64,000 nucleotides of DNA. Origin: Caulobacter sp. SL161 (GTDB taxonomy: Bacteria; Pseudomonadota; Alphaproteobacteria; Caulobacterales; Caulobacteraceae). The stretch lies in contig NZ_JAPPRA010000001.1 of NCBI RefSeq assembly GCF_026672375.1, positions 2,790,001 through 2,854,000 of the forward strand, read 5' to 3'. The notes under the pieces were generated by a model that saw only the letters and a list, made by a program, of their open reading frames with translations, was not told the DNA's origin and did not search any database. Position numbers and translations under genes: made by a program. Positions 55,720 through 64,000 of this stretch are shown here, one piece after another (the stretch's first letter is position 1; each line of letters opens with the position of its first letter).

Positions 55720-56585
55720 CGGCTGGGCCCCGCCGCCTGCTGGCGCGCGAGCTCCTTGTTGAAGGCGGCTTCGTTGGCGTCGACGAACCGGGCAAGCTCG
55801 GTCGGATCGACGAAGGCGTTGGCGTCGCCACGCAGTTGCTTCTGGCGCTTGGCCAGCAGGTTCCCCTGCTCCTCGTGCGCGGGCAGCATGACGTCGGTCG
55901 GGATGGCGCGCAGCTTGGCGAAGCTGGCGCGATAGTCGGCGACGATGGTCCGGTGGGTTTTGTTGCCGACCAGCACGTTGCCAGCCACGGACAAGGAGCA
56001 TGGGAAGGTCACGTTCAGCGGCCGCCCCTTCTCAACCACCGCCGTCGTCCAGCTGGTGCAGCCGATGGTGTGGCCCGGCGTCAGGTGGGACACCATGGCG
56101 ATCTCGCCCAGCTTCAGCTTGGTCTGGTCGCCGAAGGTCCTATCCGGCTTCACGGCGGGCATCGGCGTGGCGCCATAGATGTTGTCGCCGATGTGGCGGC
56201 CCGCCGCCATGGCCGGCGCGTCGCCGCGCGAAATCCACAGCTTGGCGCCCGTATCGGCCTTCAACTGCGCCAGACCGCCCGCGTGATCGTAGTGGGCGTG
56301 GGTGTTGATCAGGATCTTTACGTCCGCAAGCTGGAAGCCCAGCGCCGTGATGTTGCGCTCGACAAGCTTGCCCGTCTCGGCGTTGGGCCCGCCGTCCAAC
56401 ACCACATGGCCCTCGGACGAGGTGATCAGCCAGGAGGAGATGCCCTCGGTGCCGACGTAGTAGATATTGCCCACAACCCGGTAGGGCTTGGTCGGCTTGG
56501 TCCAGTTGGCCGGCATATCGTCGGCGTGGGCCGCCGAGGCCAGGGCCAAAAGCGACGCAGCGGCGGCCAGGATCAGGCGCTTCAT
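55716..56585 (-). CDS. subclass B3 metallo-beta-lactamase (CAU-1/Mbl1b-like)
   Basis: A 289-residue secreted zinc hydrolase, the same length as the CAU-1 enzyme of Caulobacter as I recall it. Signal peptide about 1-21 (cleavage after AHA). Zinc ligands: H96-A-H98-Y-D100-H101 (HAHYDH), His in TPGHTIG, and His in LPAHEEQ. The B3 hallmark SLSVAGN is present. CAU-1 and Mbl1b are chromosomal beta-lactamases of low to moderate activity. Here the gene is coupled by 4-bp overlaps to metF above and metH below. A native role outside resistance is possible. Confidence 0.93.
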   Translation of the reverse strand: MKRLILAAAASLLALASAAHADDMPANWTKPTKPYRVVGNIYYVGTEGISSWLITSSEGHVVLDGGPNAETGKLVERNITALGFQLADVKILINTHAHYDHAGGLAQLKADTGAKLWISRGDAPAMAAGRHIGDNIYGATPMPAVKPDRTFGDQTKLKLGEIAMVSHLTPGHTIGCTSWTTAVVEKGRPLNVTFPCSLSVAGNVLVGNKTHRTIVADYRASFAKLRAIPTDVMLPAHEEQGNLLAKRQKQLRGDANAFVDPTELARFVDANEAAFNKELARQQAAGPSR

Positions 56586-57526
56586 GCGGCGGCCTCCGAT
56601 GCGGCGGGCGAGACCTCGCGCACGCCCAGCACCCGGCAGATGGCGTAAACAAGATCGGCCCGGTTCAGGGTGTAGAAGTGGAAGTCCTCGAACCCCTGCT
56701 CCTGCAGCTTGGCGCACATTTCGGCGGCGACCGAGCAGGCGATCAGGCGACGGGTCTCGGCGTCGCTCTCCAGACCGTCGAACAGGTTGCCCAGCCAGGC
56801 CGGGATCGCCGTCTGGCAGGCGGCGGCCATCTTCTTCAGACCCACGAAGTTGGTCACCGGCATGATGCCGGGCACGATCGGGATCGTGATGCCAGCCGCT
56901 CGCACCTTGTCGACGTAACGCAGGAACGCATCCAGATCGAAGAAGAACTGGCTGATGCCCAGGGTCGCGCCCGCGTCGACCTTCTGCTTCAGAACGTCGA
57001 TATCGTGTTCCAGCGAGGGGCTCTCGGGGTGCTTCTCGGGATAGACGCCGACCAACACCTCGAACGGCGCGATCGCGCGCACGGCCTTGGTCAGTTCGGT
57101 GGCGTTGGCGTAGCCGTCGGCGCGCGGCACGTAGACCCCGCCGATGCCGCCTTCGCCGGGAGGCGGGTCGCCGCGCAGCGAGACGATGTGACGAACGCCC
57201 GTCTCCCAGTATTCGCGGATGACCTCATCGACCTCTTCGCGGCTGGCGCCGACGCAGGTCAGGTGGGCGGCCGGCTTGAGGCTGGTCTCGTCCAGGATGC
57301 GCTTGACGGTGCGGTGCGTGCGCTCGCGCGTGGAGCCGCCCGCGCCGTAGGTCACCGACACGAACGCCGGATCCAGCGGCGCCAGGCGCGTGATCGCCGC
57401 CCACAGGCTTTCCTCCATCTGCGGGGTCTTGGGCGGGAAAAACTCGAACGACACGCGCGGACGCCCCGTGCGCTCGCCGGCGCGCGCCACGGGGCCAATC
57501 ACCCGGCGGGTGGGTGGAAGGGTCAT
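56582..57526 (-). CDS. metF: methylenetetrahydrofolate reductase
   Basis: A 314-residue FAD-dependent TIM barrel that makes 5-methyl-THF for MetH. It shows RVSFEFFPPKTPQMEE (catalytic Glu), VSVTYGAGGSTRERTHRTVKRI, HIVSLRGDPP, TLGISQFFFDLDAFLRYVD and PGIMPVTNFVGLKKMA. Length is normal for the bacterial enzyme. It overlaps the regulator gene upstream and the beta-lactamase downstream by 4 bp each. Confidence 0.95.
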   Translation of the reverse strand: MTLPPTRRVIGPVARAGERTGRPRVSFEFFPPKTPQMEESLWAAITRLAPLDPAFVSVTYGAGGSTRERTHRTVKRILDETSLKPAAHLTCVGASREEVDEVIREYWETGVRHIVSLRGDPPPGEGGIGGVYVPRADGYANATELTKAVRAIAPFEVLVGVYPEKHPESPSLEHDIDVLKQKVDAGATLGISQFFFDLDAFLRYVDKVRAAGITIPIVPGIMPVTNFVGLKKMAAACQTAIPAWLGNLFDGLESDAETRRLIACSVAAEMCAKLQEQGFEDFHFYTLNRADLVYAICRVLGVREVSPAASEAAA

Positions 57527-58500
57527 GCGGCGCTCCTTTCGAGGGATGCCTTGCTGGGACGGCGCGCCGTCCAGATCTTGACGGTCAGCCCCTCGGCCGT
57601 CGCCGGCGGCAGGGCGATATTGCTTTCCAGCGCAAGACCGGCCGTCTGCAGCCAGGCGACGATCTCGGCGTCGTCGAAGCCCAGCCGGCGGTGTTGGTGA
57701 ACCTCGCGCAGGAACTCGTGATCGTGCGGGGCGAAGTCGGCGATCAACAGCAGGCCGCCCGGCGTCACCAGACGCGCGGCCTCAGCCACCGCTGTGGCGG
57801 GATCGGTGAGGTAGTGCAGCACCTGATGCACGGTGACGAGATCGGCGCAGCCGCCCGGCAGGCCGGTGCGGAAGATGTCGCCGTGGCGCAGTTCGCACGC
57901 CACCAGGCCGGCCTTGACCACCTCGTCGCGGGCGATGTTCAGCATCTGTTGTGAGAGGTCCAGACCCAGCGCGTTGGCGGCGCGCTTGCCCAGCAGGGTC
58001 AGCATGCGCCCCGCGCCGGCGCCCAGATCGACCATCTCGTCGAACGGCCCTTCGCCGGTGGCGCGCAGGATCGCCGCCTCGACCTCGGCCTCATCGACAT
58101 ACAGCGAGCGGATCTCGTTCCAGCGCGCGGCGTTGCGGGCGAAATAGGCCTGGGCGTCGGTCGAACGTTCGGCCCGAACCGCGGCCAGCTTGTCGGCGTC
58201 CGCCTGAATCGTCTCGTCGCCTTCGTCGATCAGGTCCAGAGCCTGCTCGACCAGCAGTCGCCCCGGCGACTTGGCGGCCAGGCGATAGAACACCCAGGCG
58301 CCGTCCGGGAACCGCTCGACAAGGCCGGCCTCGGCCAGGAGCTTCAGGTGACGCGAAACGCGCGGCTGGCTCTGATCGAGGATCCGGCACAGCTCCAGCA
58401 CCGACAGCTCCTCGACCGCCAGCAACGCCAAAAGCCGCAGGCGCGTGGATTCGCCAGCGGCGCGCAGCACCTCGACAACCTGTTCGGCGGCAAGCTTCAT
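57523..58500 (-). CDS. ArsR-type regulator fused to a SAM-dependent methyltransferase domain
   Basis: A 325-residue two-domain protein. The ArsR winged helix (about 1-95) shows ESTRLRLLALLAVEELSVLELCRILDQSQPRVSRHLKLLAEAGLVERFPDG. The metal-binding ELCVCDL motif of ArsR is replaced by ELCRIL, so metal sensing is unlikely. The methyltransferase fold (about 150-310) has motif I MVDLGAGAGRML and VHQVLHYLTDP. It heads the metF-bla-metH operon, with a 4-bp overlap to metF. It is probably a SAM/SAH-sensing repressor of methionine genes; the effector is inferred. Confidence 0.87.
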   Translation of the reverse strand: MKLAAEQVVEVLRAAGESTRLRLLALLAVEELSVLELCRILDQSQPRVSRHLKLLAEAGLVERFPDGAWVFYRLAAKSPGRLLVEQALDLIDEGDETIQADADKLAAVRAERSTDAQAYFARNAARWNEIRSLYVDEAEVEAAILRATGEGPFDEMVDLGAGAGRMLTLLGKRAANALGLDLSQQMLNIARDEVVKAGLVACELRHGDIFRTGLPGGCADLVTVHQVLHYLTDPATAVAEAARLVTPGGLLLIADFAPHDHEFLREVHQHRRLGFDDAEIVAWLQTAGLALESNIALPPATAEGLTVKIWTARRPSKASLERSAA

Positions 58501-58502
58501 AG

Positions 58503-58526
58503 GGACATAAAGATATCTTTATGTCC
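58503..58526 (-). promoter_or_regulatory. perfect 24-bp palindromic operator of the met operon
   Basis: Half-sites GGACATAAAGAT and ATCTTTATGTCC form a perfect palindrome two bases upstream of the regulator ATG. It resembles published operators of ArsR-family SAH-responsive regulators (SahR). No Shine-Dalgarno is visible between it and the ATG, so the mRNA may be leaderless with the operator over the promoter. Confidence 0.75.
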
Positions 58527-58543
58527 GATTTGGCAAGAGAAAC

Positions 58544-58921
58544 TTATGCCTCGGAGTCGCCTTTCACGGGCTCCCAAAGCTCAATCTTCACCCCGGCGGG
58601 GTCCATGAGCCAGGCGAACCGGCCCATGCCGTCTTCGTCTTGACGCCCCACGGGCTCGACGCCCTCGGCGGCCGCCCGAGCCAGGACCCCATCCATATCA
58701 TCGACTATGAAATTGATCATGAACGGCGCCGTCGACGGTGCGAAATACTGGGTGTCGGCGGCGAAGGGCGACCAGGTTGTCGAGGTCGATCGGGGATGCT
58801 CGAACATCGCCCCGCCCCAGTCATGGATCTCAAAGTCCAGCACCCGCGCATACCAGTCGCGGACAGCCTTGGGATCCTGCGCCTTGTAGAAGACGCCGCC
58901 CACACCCAGCACCTTGGCCAT
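58544..58921 (-). CDS. VOC-family (glyoxalase/bleomycin resistance-like) protein
   Basis: A 125-residue two-module beta-alpha-beta-beta-beta fold. It shows GVFYKAQDPKAVRDWYARVLDFEIHDWGGAMFE and FAWLMDPAGVKIELWEPV, where the Glu of KIELWEP is a typical metal ligand. It is one base from the HxlR regulator on the same strand, so they share a transcript. The substrate is unknown. Confidence 0.85.
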   Translation of the reverse strand: MAKVLGVGGVFYKAQDPKAVRDWYARVLDFEIHDWGGAMFEHPRSTSTTWSPFAADTQYFAPSTAPFMINFIVDDMDGVLARAAAEGVEPVGRQDEDGMGRFAWLMDPAGVKIELWEPVKGDSEA

Positions 58922-58922
58922 G

Positions 58923-59276
58923 TCACGTCTCCAGCGCGTTCGCCCAATCCTCGGACCACCTTAGCAGAGGCCAAAGCGCGACGATCAAGTCTCCGCCACG
59001 AGGGCTCAGGCGATAGCCGCCCTCGGCCGCGACGATGTCAGCGGCGCGTAGTTCGGCCAGACGGGCGTTCAGGGTGCCAGGCGGCAGCTCGGCCGCCGCC
59101 TGCAGCGCCCGGAAGGTCAGCACCCGCCCCTCGCGAAGCTCCCAGACGATCCGCAAGGCGCCGCGACGCCCCAGCAGGTCGAGAGCGGCCATGATCGGCC
59201 TGCCGGTGTCCGAACCGCGAACCGCACCGCCCGGAAGAGGCGCTTCATTTTTTGTAGCGTCACCGAAATCTTGCAT
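58923..59276 (-). CDS. HxlR-like winged-helix transcriptional regulator
   Basis: A 117-residue single DNA-binding domain. LDLLGRRGALRIVWELREGRVLTFRALQAAAELPPGTLNARLAELRAADIV follows the HxlR pattern, with Gly-Arg-Arg in place of GDRW and no N-terminal Cys of redox sensors. The chosen start sits inside a palindrome between this gene and a divergent CMD-family gene, with no Shine-Dalgarno. That suggests a leaderless mRNA and autoregulation. A later Met (residue 29) would truncate the domain. Confidence 0.75.
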   Translation of the reverse strand: MQDFGDATKNEAPLPGGAVRGSDTGRPIMAALDLLGRRGALRIVWELREGRVLTFRALQAAAELPPGTLNARLAELRAADIVAAEGGYRLSPRGGDLIVALWPLLRWSEDWANALET

Positions 59277-59296
59277 GATACAAATTTTGTAGCATG
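59274..59296. promoter_or_regulatory. palindromic operator between HxlR gene and CMD-family gene
   Basis: A core of TACAAA/TTTGTA around one central T is extended by CATG on both outer ends, with one mismatched position between. It overlaps the HxlR start codon. A half-site TTTTTTGTAGC occurs at about 59249-59258 in the HxlR coding region. Confidence 0.65.
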
Positions 59297-59307
59297 GAGG
59301 ATTTCAG

Positions 59308-59850
59308 ATGTCGCCCAGGATCGATCCGGCACGAGCACCCTACCCGCCCGCTGTCGCCAAGATGCTGGAACGCCTCAAGACGCCGGGCGAGGAACCGCTG
59401 TCTCTGTTCCGCACCCTGGCCCGCGACGAGCGGCTCTTCGCGCGCTTCACCGGCGGCGGCCTGCTGGACCCCGGCCACCTGTCGCTGACGGATCGCGAGA
59501 TCGTCATCCACCGCATTTGCGCTCTCAACGGCTGCGGCTACGAGTGGGGCGTCCACGCGGCGATCTTCGCGCCGGCGGCAGGGCTTGACGTCGAGCGCCT
59601 CGCCGCGACCCTCGCCCCCGGGATCGCCGCCTGCTGGAGCGAGCGCGAGGCCCTCCTGATCGCCTTCTGCGACGCAGTAAACGCCCGCGCCGACATCGAC
59701 GACGCACTCTGGGCGCGCCTTGGCGAGGCCTTCAACGAGGAGGCTCGCATCGAGTTGATGATGCTGGCCGGCTTCTACCGGACCGTCAGCCTGCTGGCGA
59801 ACGGCCTCAGGCTCGAACCCGAGGCTTTCGCCGTTCCGTTTCCGGCCTAA
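59308..59850 (+). CDS. carboxymuconolactone decarboxylase (AhpD-like) family protein
   Basis: A 180-residue all-helical protein of the CMD/AhpD superfamily. Its core HRICALNGCGYEWGVHAAIF (about 70-89) has Cys-Ala-Leu-Asn-Gly-Cys in place of the peroxidatic CxxC of AhpD, then the conserved Glu and His. GGAGG seven bases upstream supports the ATG. It is divergent from the HxlR gene, its probable regulator. A role in peroxide or aromatic compound detoxification is plausible but not proven. Confidence 0.83.
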   Translation: MSPRIDPARAPYPPAVAKMLERLKTPGEEPLSLFRTLARDERLFARFTGGGLLDPGHLSLTDREIVIHRICALNGCGYEWGVHAAIFAPAAGLDVERLAATLAPGIAACWSEREALLIAFCDAVNARADIDDALWARLGEAFNEEARIELMMLAGFYRTVSLLANGLRLEPEAFAVPFPA

Positions 59851-60806
59851 GCCGCCACCGGCGTCGCCAGCGGTTCGCCATGGAAGTACCGGCGCAGGTT
59901 CTCCAGCGTCAGGCTGACCATGGCCGGAAGGCTGTCCAGGGTGGCGCCGGCTGTGTGTGGCGTGAGCACGGTGCGGGGGACATCGGCCCATCGGGCCGCG
60001 GGGGTCGGCTCCTGCTCGAACACATCGAGCGCCGCCATGCCAAGCGTCCCGGCTCGCAAGGCCTCGATCAGCGCGTCCTCGTCGATCAACGATCCGCGTG
60101 CGACATTGACGATCAGCCCCTGAGCGCCAACCGCCTCGATCACCGGCTTGTTGATGAGGTGGCGGTTGGAGTCGTCCGGCCGGGCGCAGACAATCAGGAC
60201 GTCGCTGTCTCGCGCTAGGGCCATCAGGCTGTCAGCGCGCGGATAGTCGGTCTCTTTAGGGCGCGGCGCCCACCAGGCGACCTTCATGTCGAACGCCTTG
60301 AGGCGCGCAGCAACCGCCTCGCCGATGTGGCCCAGACCAACGACCCCGGCCTTGCGACCGCGCAGACCGGGTCGCGGGGCCATGCGCTCGGCGTGCGACC
60401 AGTGACCGCCGCGCAGGCGCTGGTCGCCCTCGACGATGCCGCGCCAGGCCGCCAGAACCAGACCGACAGCGTGGTCGGCGACGTCGGCGGCGTTCAGGCC
60501 GGTGGAGTGGGTCACCGCGATCCCGTGCGCCTTGCACCACGGAACATCGACGCCATCATAGCCGACGCTGACGCAGGCGATCAGCCCCAGCCGCGGCATC
60601 TCGGCCAGCATGTCCCGGCTCAAGGCCATTTCACCCGCATGGACGATGGCCCGGATGCTTTGACCAGGACCTTCCAAGAACGCCATCCGGTCCGGATAGT
60701 CCCACAGCCGATGCACGATATAGGCGCCCTCCAGCAGCGGCTGCAGCGGCATCAGCATTTCGTGCGACAGCAGGACCTGCGGTTTCTCGGCGGCGGTCTG
60801 GGGCAT
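59847..60806 (-). CDS. D-isomer-specific 2-hydroxyacid dehydrogenase (hydroxypyruvate/glyoxylate reductase-like)
   Basis: A 319-residue NAD(P)-dependent dehydrogenase. The Rossmann motif is GVVGLGHIGEAVAARLKAFD (GxGxxG, about 155-160). The catalytic Arg lies in IVNVARGSLIDEDALIEAL, Glu in LDVFEQEP, and His in VLTPHTAGAT. The cofactor loop after beta2 reads WAPRPK, which favours NADPH. It overlaps the CMD-family gene tail-to-tail by 4 bp. Confidence 0.9.
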   Translation of the reverse strand: MPQTAAEKPQVLLSHEMLMPLQPLLEGAYIVHRLWDYPDRMAFLEGPGQSIRAIVHAGEMALSRDMLAEMPRLGLIACVSVGYDGVDVPWCKAHGIAVTHSTGLNAADVADHAVGLVLAAWRGIVEGDQRLRGGHWSHAERMAPRPGLRGRKAGVVGLGHIGEAVAARLKAFDMKVAWWAPRPKETDYPRADSLMALARDSDVLIVCARPDDSNRHLINKPVIEAVGAQGLIVNVARGSLIDEDALIEALRAGTLGMAALDVFEQEPTPAARWADVPRTVLTPHTAGATLDSLPAMVSLTLENLRRYFHGEPLATPVAA

Positions 60807-60890
60807 AGGTGTCCTCCAACGCTGGGCGGTTGGCCCATACGCGTATCACGACGCAGGCTACGCAGGTTGACGCGGGGTTAGAAAACGAAA

Positions 60891-60918
60891 AGGGGCGACG
60901 GTCATCCGTCGCCCCTTC
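60891..60918 (-). terminator. rho-independent terminator of ettA
   Basis: A 12-bp perfect stem (AAGGGGCGACGG/CCGTCGCCCCTT, loop of 4) followed by TTCGTTTTC on the minus strand, about 30 bases after the ettA stop. Confidence 0.88.
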
Positions 60919-60947
60919 GACTTCAGTGCAAGCAACTCCAAGCCCGC

Positions 60948-62615
<1,668 letters not shown>

Positions 62616-62851
62616 GAGGCTCGCGATCTCGCTGGACGATGTTTCGGGGATTGGGCGCTGAAATAGCGGTCAGAAGGCCTTCGCGCAATCGCCACCGGAC
62701 CTACGGCGTGGGATCAAGACCGGGCGCTGTCACCAATCGTTCGCACGAGTGTCGGAAACCCGACACCGAAGCTTCGCCTTGGCGTCGTCATGCGCTGTTA
62801 GCCGAGCCCCCAGCCGACGTGTCTCAACGTCGGGACAAAGGGGATGCCTCC
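62616..62851. other. intergenic region before the TonB-dependent receptor
   Basis: A 236-bp divergent region between ettA and the receptor gene. It contains one hairpin, GTGTCGG/CCCGACAC, at about 62751-62769 with no T-tract. No gene or repeat was recognised. Both promoters must lie here. Confidence 0.45.
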
Positions 62852-64000
62852 ATGAAGAACCATCTGCTGCTGGGCGCTGCCGCGAGCGCGCTCCTGATCG
62901 TCGCCGCGCCGGCCTTCGCTGCGGACACGACCGCCGACGCCGCGCCGATCGCCACCAACGCCGCGCCGGCCGATAACTCGGTCGTCGACGCAGTCGTCAT
63001 TATCGGCCAAGGCCAGAGCCGCCAGGTCCAGACGCTGAACAACGAGGCCATCGGCCTGCAAGCCGCCGGCACCAGCGCCCTGAAGGCGATCGACAAACTG
63101 CCGGGCGTGACCTTCCAATCGGCCGACGCCTTCGGCGCCTACGAGTGGTCGACCCGCATCTCGATCCGCGGCTTCAACCAGAACCAGCTGGGCTTCACCC
63201 TGGACGGCGTGCCGCTGGGCGACATGAGCTATGGCAACCACAATGGCCTGCACATCAGCCGCGCCGTCGCCAGCGAGAACATCGGCCGCGTCGAACTGGC
63301 CCAAGGCGCCGGCGCCCTGGGCGTCGCCTCGACCTCGAACCTGGGCGGCACGCTGCAGTTCTTCTCGCGCGATCCGTCCGAAGCGATGGGCGGCGAGATC
63401 AACGCCACCGCCGGCTCGGACAACATGCACCGCCTGTTCGGTCGCTTTGACACCGGCGCCATCAAGCAGCTCGGTGGCCTGCGCGGCTACGTTTCGGTCG
63501 CCGATCAGAAGAGCGACAAGTGGAAGGGCGGCGGCGAGCAGAAGCAGCGCCAATACGACGCCAAGCTGGTGATGCCGCTGGGCGAGCGCGGTGACCTGAC
63601 CGGCTTCTATCACCGCTCCGAGCGTCGTGAGCAGGACTACCAGGACCTGTCATTCGACATGATCAAGCGCCTGGGCCGCGACTGGGATAACACCCAGCCG
63701 AACTGGGGCCTCGCGGTCGCCGCTGCCCGCGCCTATCAAACGGGAACCGCCCTCCCCGCGCCGTTCGCCACGGTCGACGACGCGTACTATGCGGGCGCTG
63801 GCGTCCGCGATGACGACCTGTACGGCGCCAAGCTGAACCTCGACATCACCGACCGCGTGACGCTGGACGCCACCGCCTACCAGCACAAGAACGAAGGCCA
63901 GGGCCTGTGGTACACGCCGTACCTGGCCAGCCCTGGTTTCGGCACGGCCGGCTCGACCGCCGCCCCGCTGTCGATCCGCACCACCGAGTATGACATCGAT
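62852..64000 (+). CDS. TonB-dependent receptor, 5-prime part (runs off the window)
   Basis: 383 residues are visible and the frame is open at the window end. AAAGGGG lies 9 bases before the ATG. The signal peptide is at about 1-23 (APAFA). A TonB box-like stretch (VDAVVIIGQGQSR) leads to the plug domain: ALKAIDKLPGVTFQSADAFGAYEWSTRISIRGFNQNQLGFTLDGVPLGDMSYG, then RVELAQGAGALGVASTSNLGGTLQFFSRDP. Barrel strands begin after that. This is a Caulobacter-type receptor for uptake of a siderophore, carbohydrate or other nutrient. The ligand is unknown. Confidence 0.92.
   Translation, partial: MKNHLLLGAAASALLIVAAPAFAADTTADAAPIATNAAPADNSVVDAVVIIGQGQSRQVQTLNNEAIGLQAAGTSALKAIDKLPGVTFQSADAFGAYEWSTRISIRGFNQNQLGFTLDGVPLGDMSYGNHNGLHISRAVASENIGRVELAQGAGALGVASTSNLGGTLQFFSRDPSEAMGGEINATAGSDNMHRLFGRFDTGAIKQLGGLRGYVSVADQKSDKWKGGGEQKQRQYDAKLVMPLGERGDLTGFYHRSERREQDYQDLSFDMIKRLGRDWDNTQPNWGLAVAAARAYQTGTALPAPFATVDDAYYAGAGVRDDDLYGAKLNLDITDRVTLDATAYQHKNEGQGLWYTPYLASPGFGTAGSTAAPLSIRTTEYDID

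Overview
The window is a stretch of high-GC (about two thirds G+C) alphaproteobacterial chromosome, very probably Caulobacter (C. vibrioides/segnis group). The main evidence is a circularly permuted two-piece tmRNA gene whose tag reads ANDNFAEEFAVAA, as published for C. crescentus. It lies beside an alpha-type SspB adaptor, an ilv operon with an attenuator leader, a split metH and a subclass B3 metallo-beta-lactamase of the CAU-1/Mbl1b type. I see no prophage, insertion sequence or CRISPR array. The region is mostly core housekeeping with a few accessory genes and several families of intergenic inverted repeats.

Layout. 1-5.4 kb: lipoprotein hydrolase, Fe-S uracil-DNA glycosylase-like protein, two GSTs, a DUF3253 protein, a thioesterase and a NupC nucleoside transporter. 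5.5-9.8 kb: a five-EF-hand protein and a three-gene ABC/adaptor export operon. 9.8-10.8 kb: a gene-poor kilobase with two palindromic repeat elements and a cluster of strong hairpins. 10.8-13.3 kb: an SDR and a FadL-type porin. 13.3-17.4 kb: mrp, a HAD phosphatase and serB on the minus strand, head-to-head with miaA-cinA. 17.4-20.2 kb: ilv leader peptide and terminator, ilvB, ilvN. 20.2-21.8 kb: permuted ssrA, a 77-bp tandem repeat, sspB and a thioesterase. 21.8-34.5 kb: C13 peptidase, serine hydrolase, RusA-like protein, DUF1697, fumC, YccF, polyprenyl synthase, methyltransferase, cytochrome c, nucleoside deoxyribosyltransferase-like protein, CAP-domain protein and YceI. 34.6-40.1 kb: ilvC, an RcnB-like protein, DUF924, thyA, a quinone oxidoreductase and folA. 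40.1-47.9 kb: DUF3667, SMP-30, an OYE, acyl-CoA dehydrogenase, a J-domain protein and a frameshifted alanine/proline-rich gene. 47.9-51.7 kb: a GH1 glycosidase and a CHASE4-GGDEF-EAL protein. 51.8-58.5 kb: the minus-strand operon ArsR-methyltransferase, metF, metallo-beta-lactamase, metH part 1, metH part 2. 58.5-64 kb: VOC protein, HxlR regulator divergent from a carboxymuconolactone decarboxylase-like gene, 2-hydroxyacid dehydrogenase, ettA, and the first 383 residues of a TonB-dependent receptor that runs off the window.

How the genes work together. ilvB, ilvN and ilvC carry out the first two steps of branched-chain amino acid synthesis, and the ilvBN leader has Ile-Val-Leu codons before a classic terminator. 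ssrA and sspB form a ribosome-rescue and tag-delivery module. thyA and folA, 1.1 kb apart, close the folate cycle for dTMP, and metF and metH carry folate one-carbon units to methionine. The met operon is fully coupled by 4-bp overlaps from the regulator to metH part 1. Its regulator fuses an ArsR DNA-binding domain to a SAM-type methyltransferase fold and is preceded by a perfect 24-bp palindrome, which suggests a SAM/SAH-responsive switch that also controls the embedded beta-lactamase.
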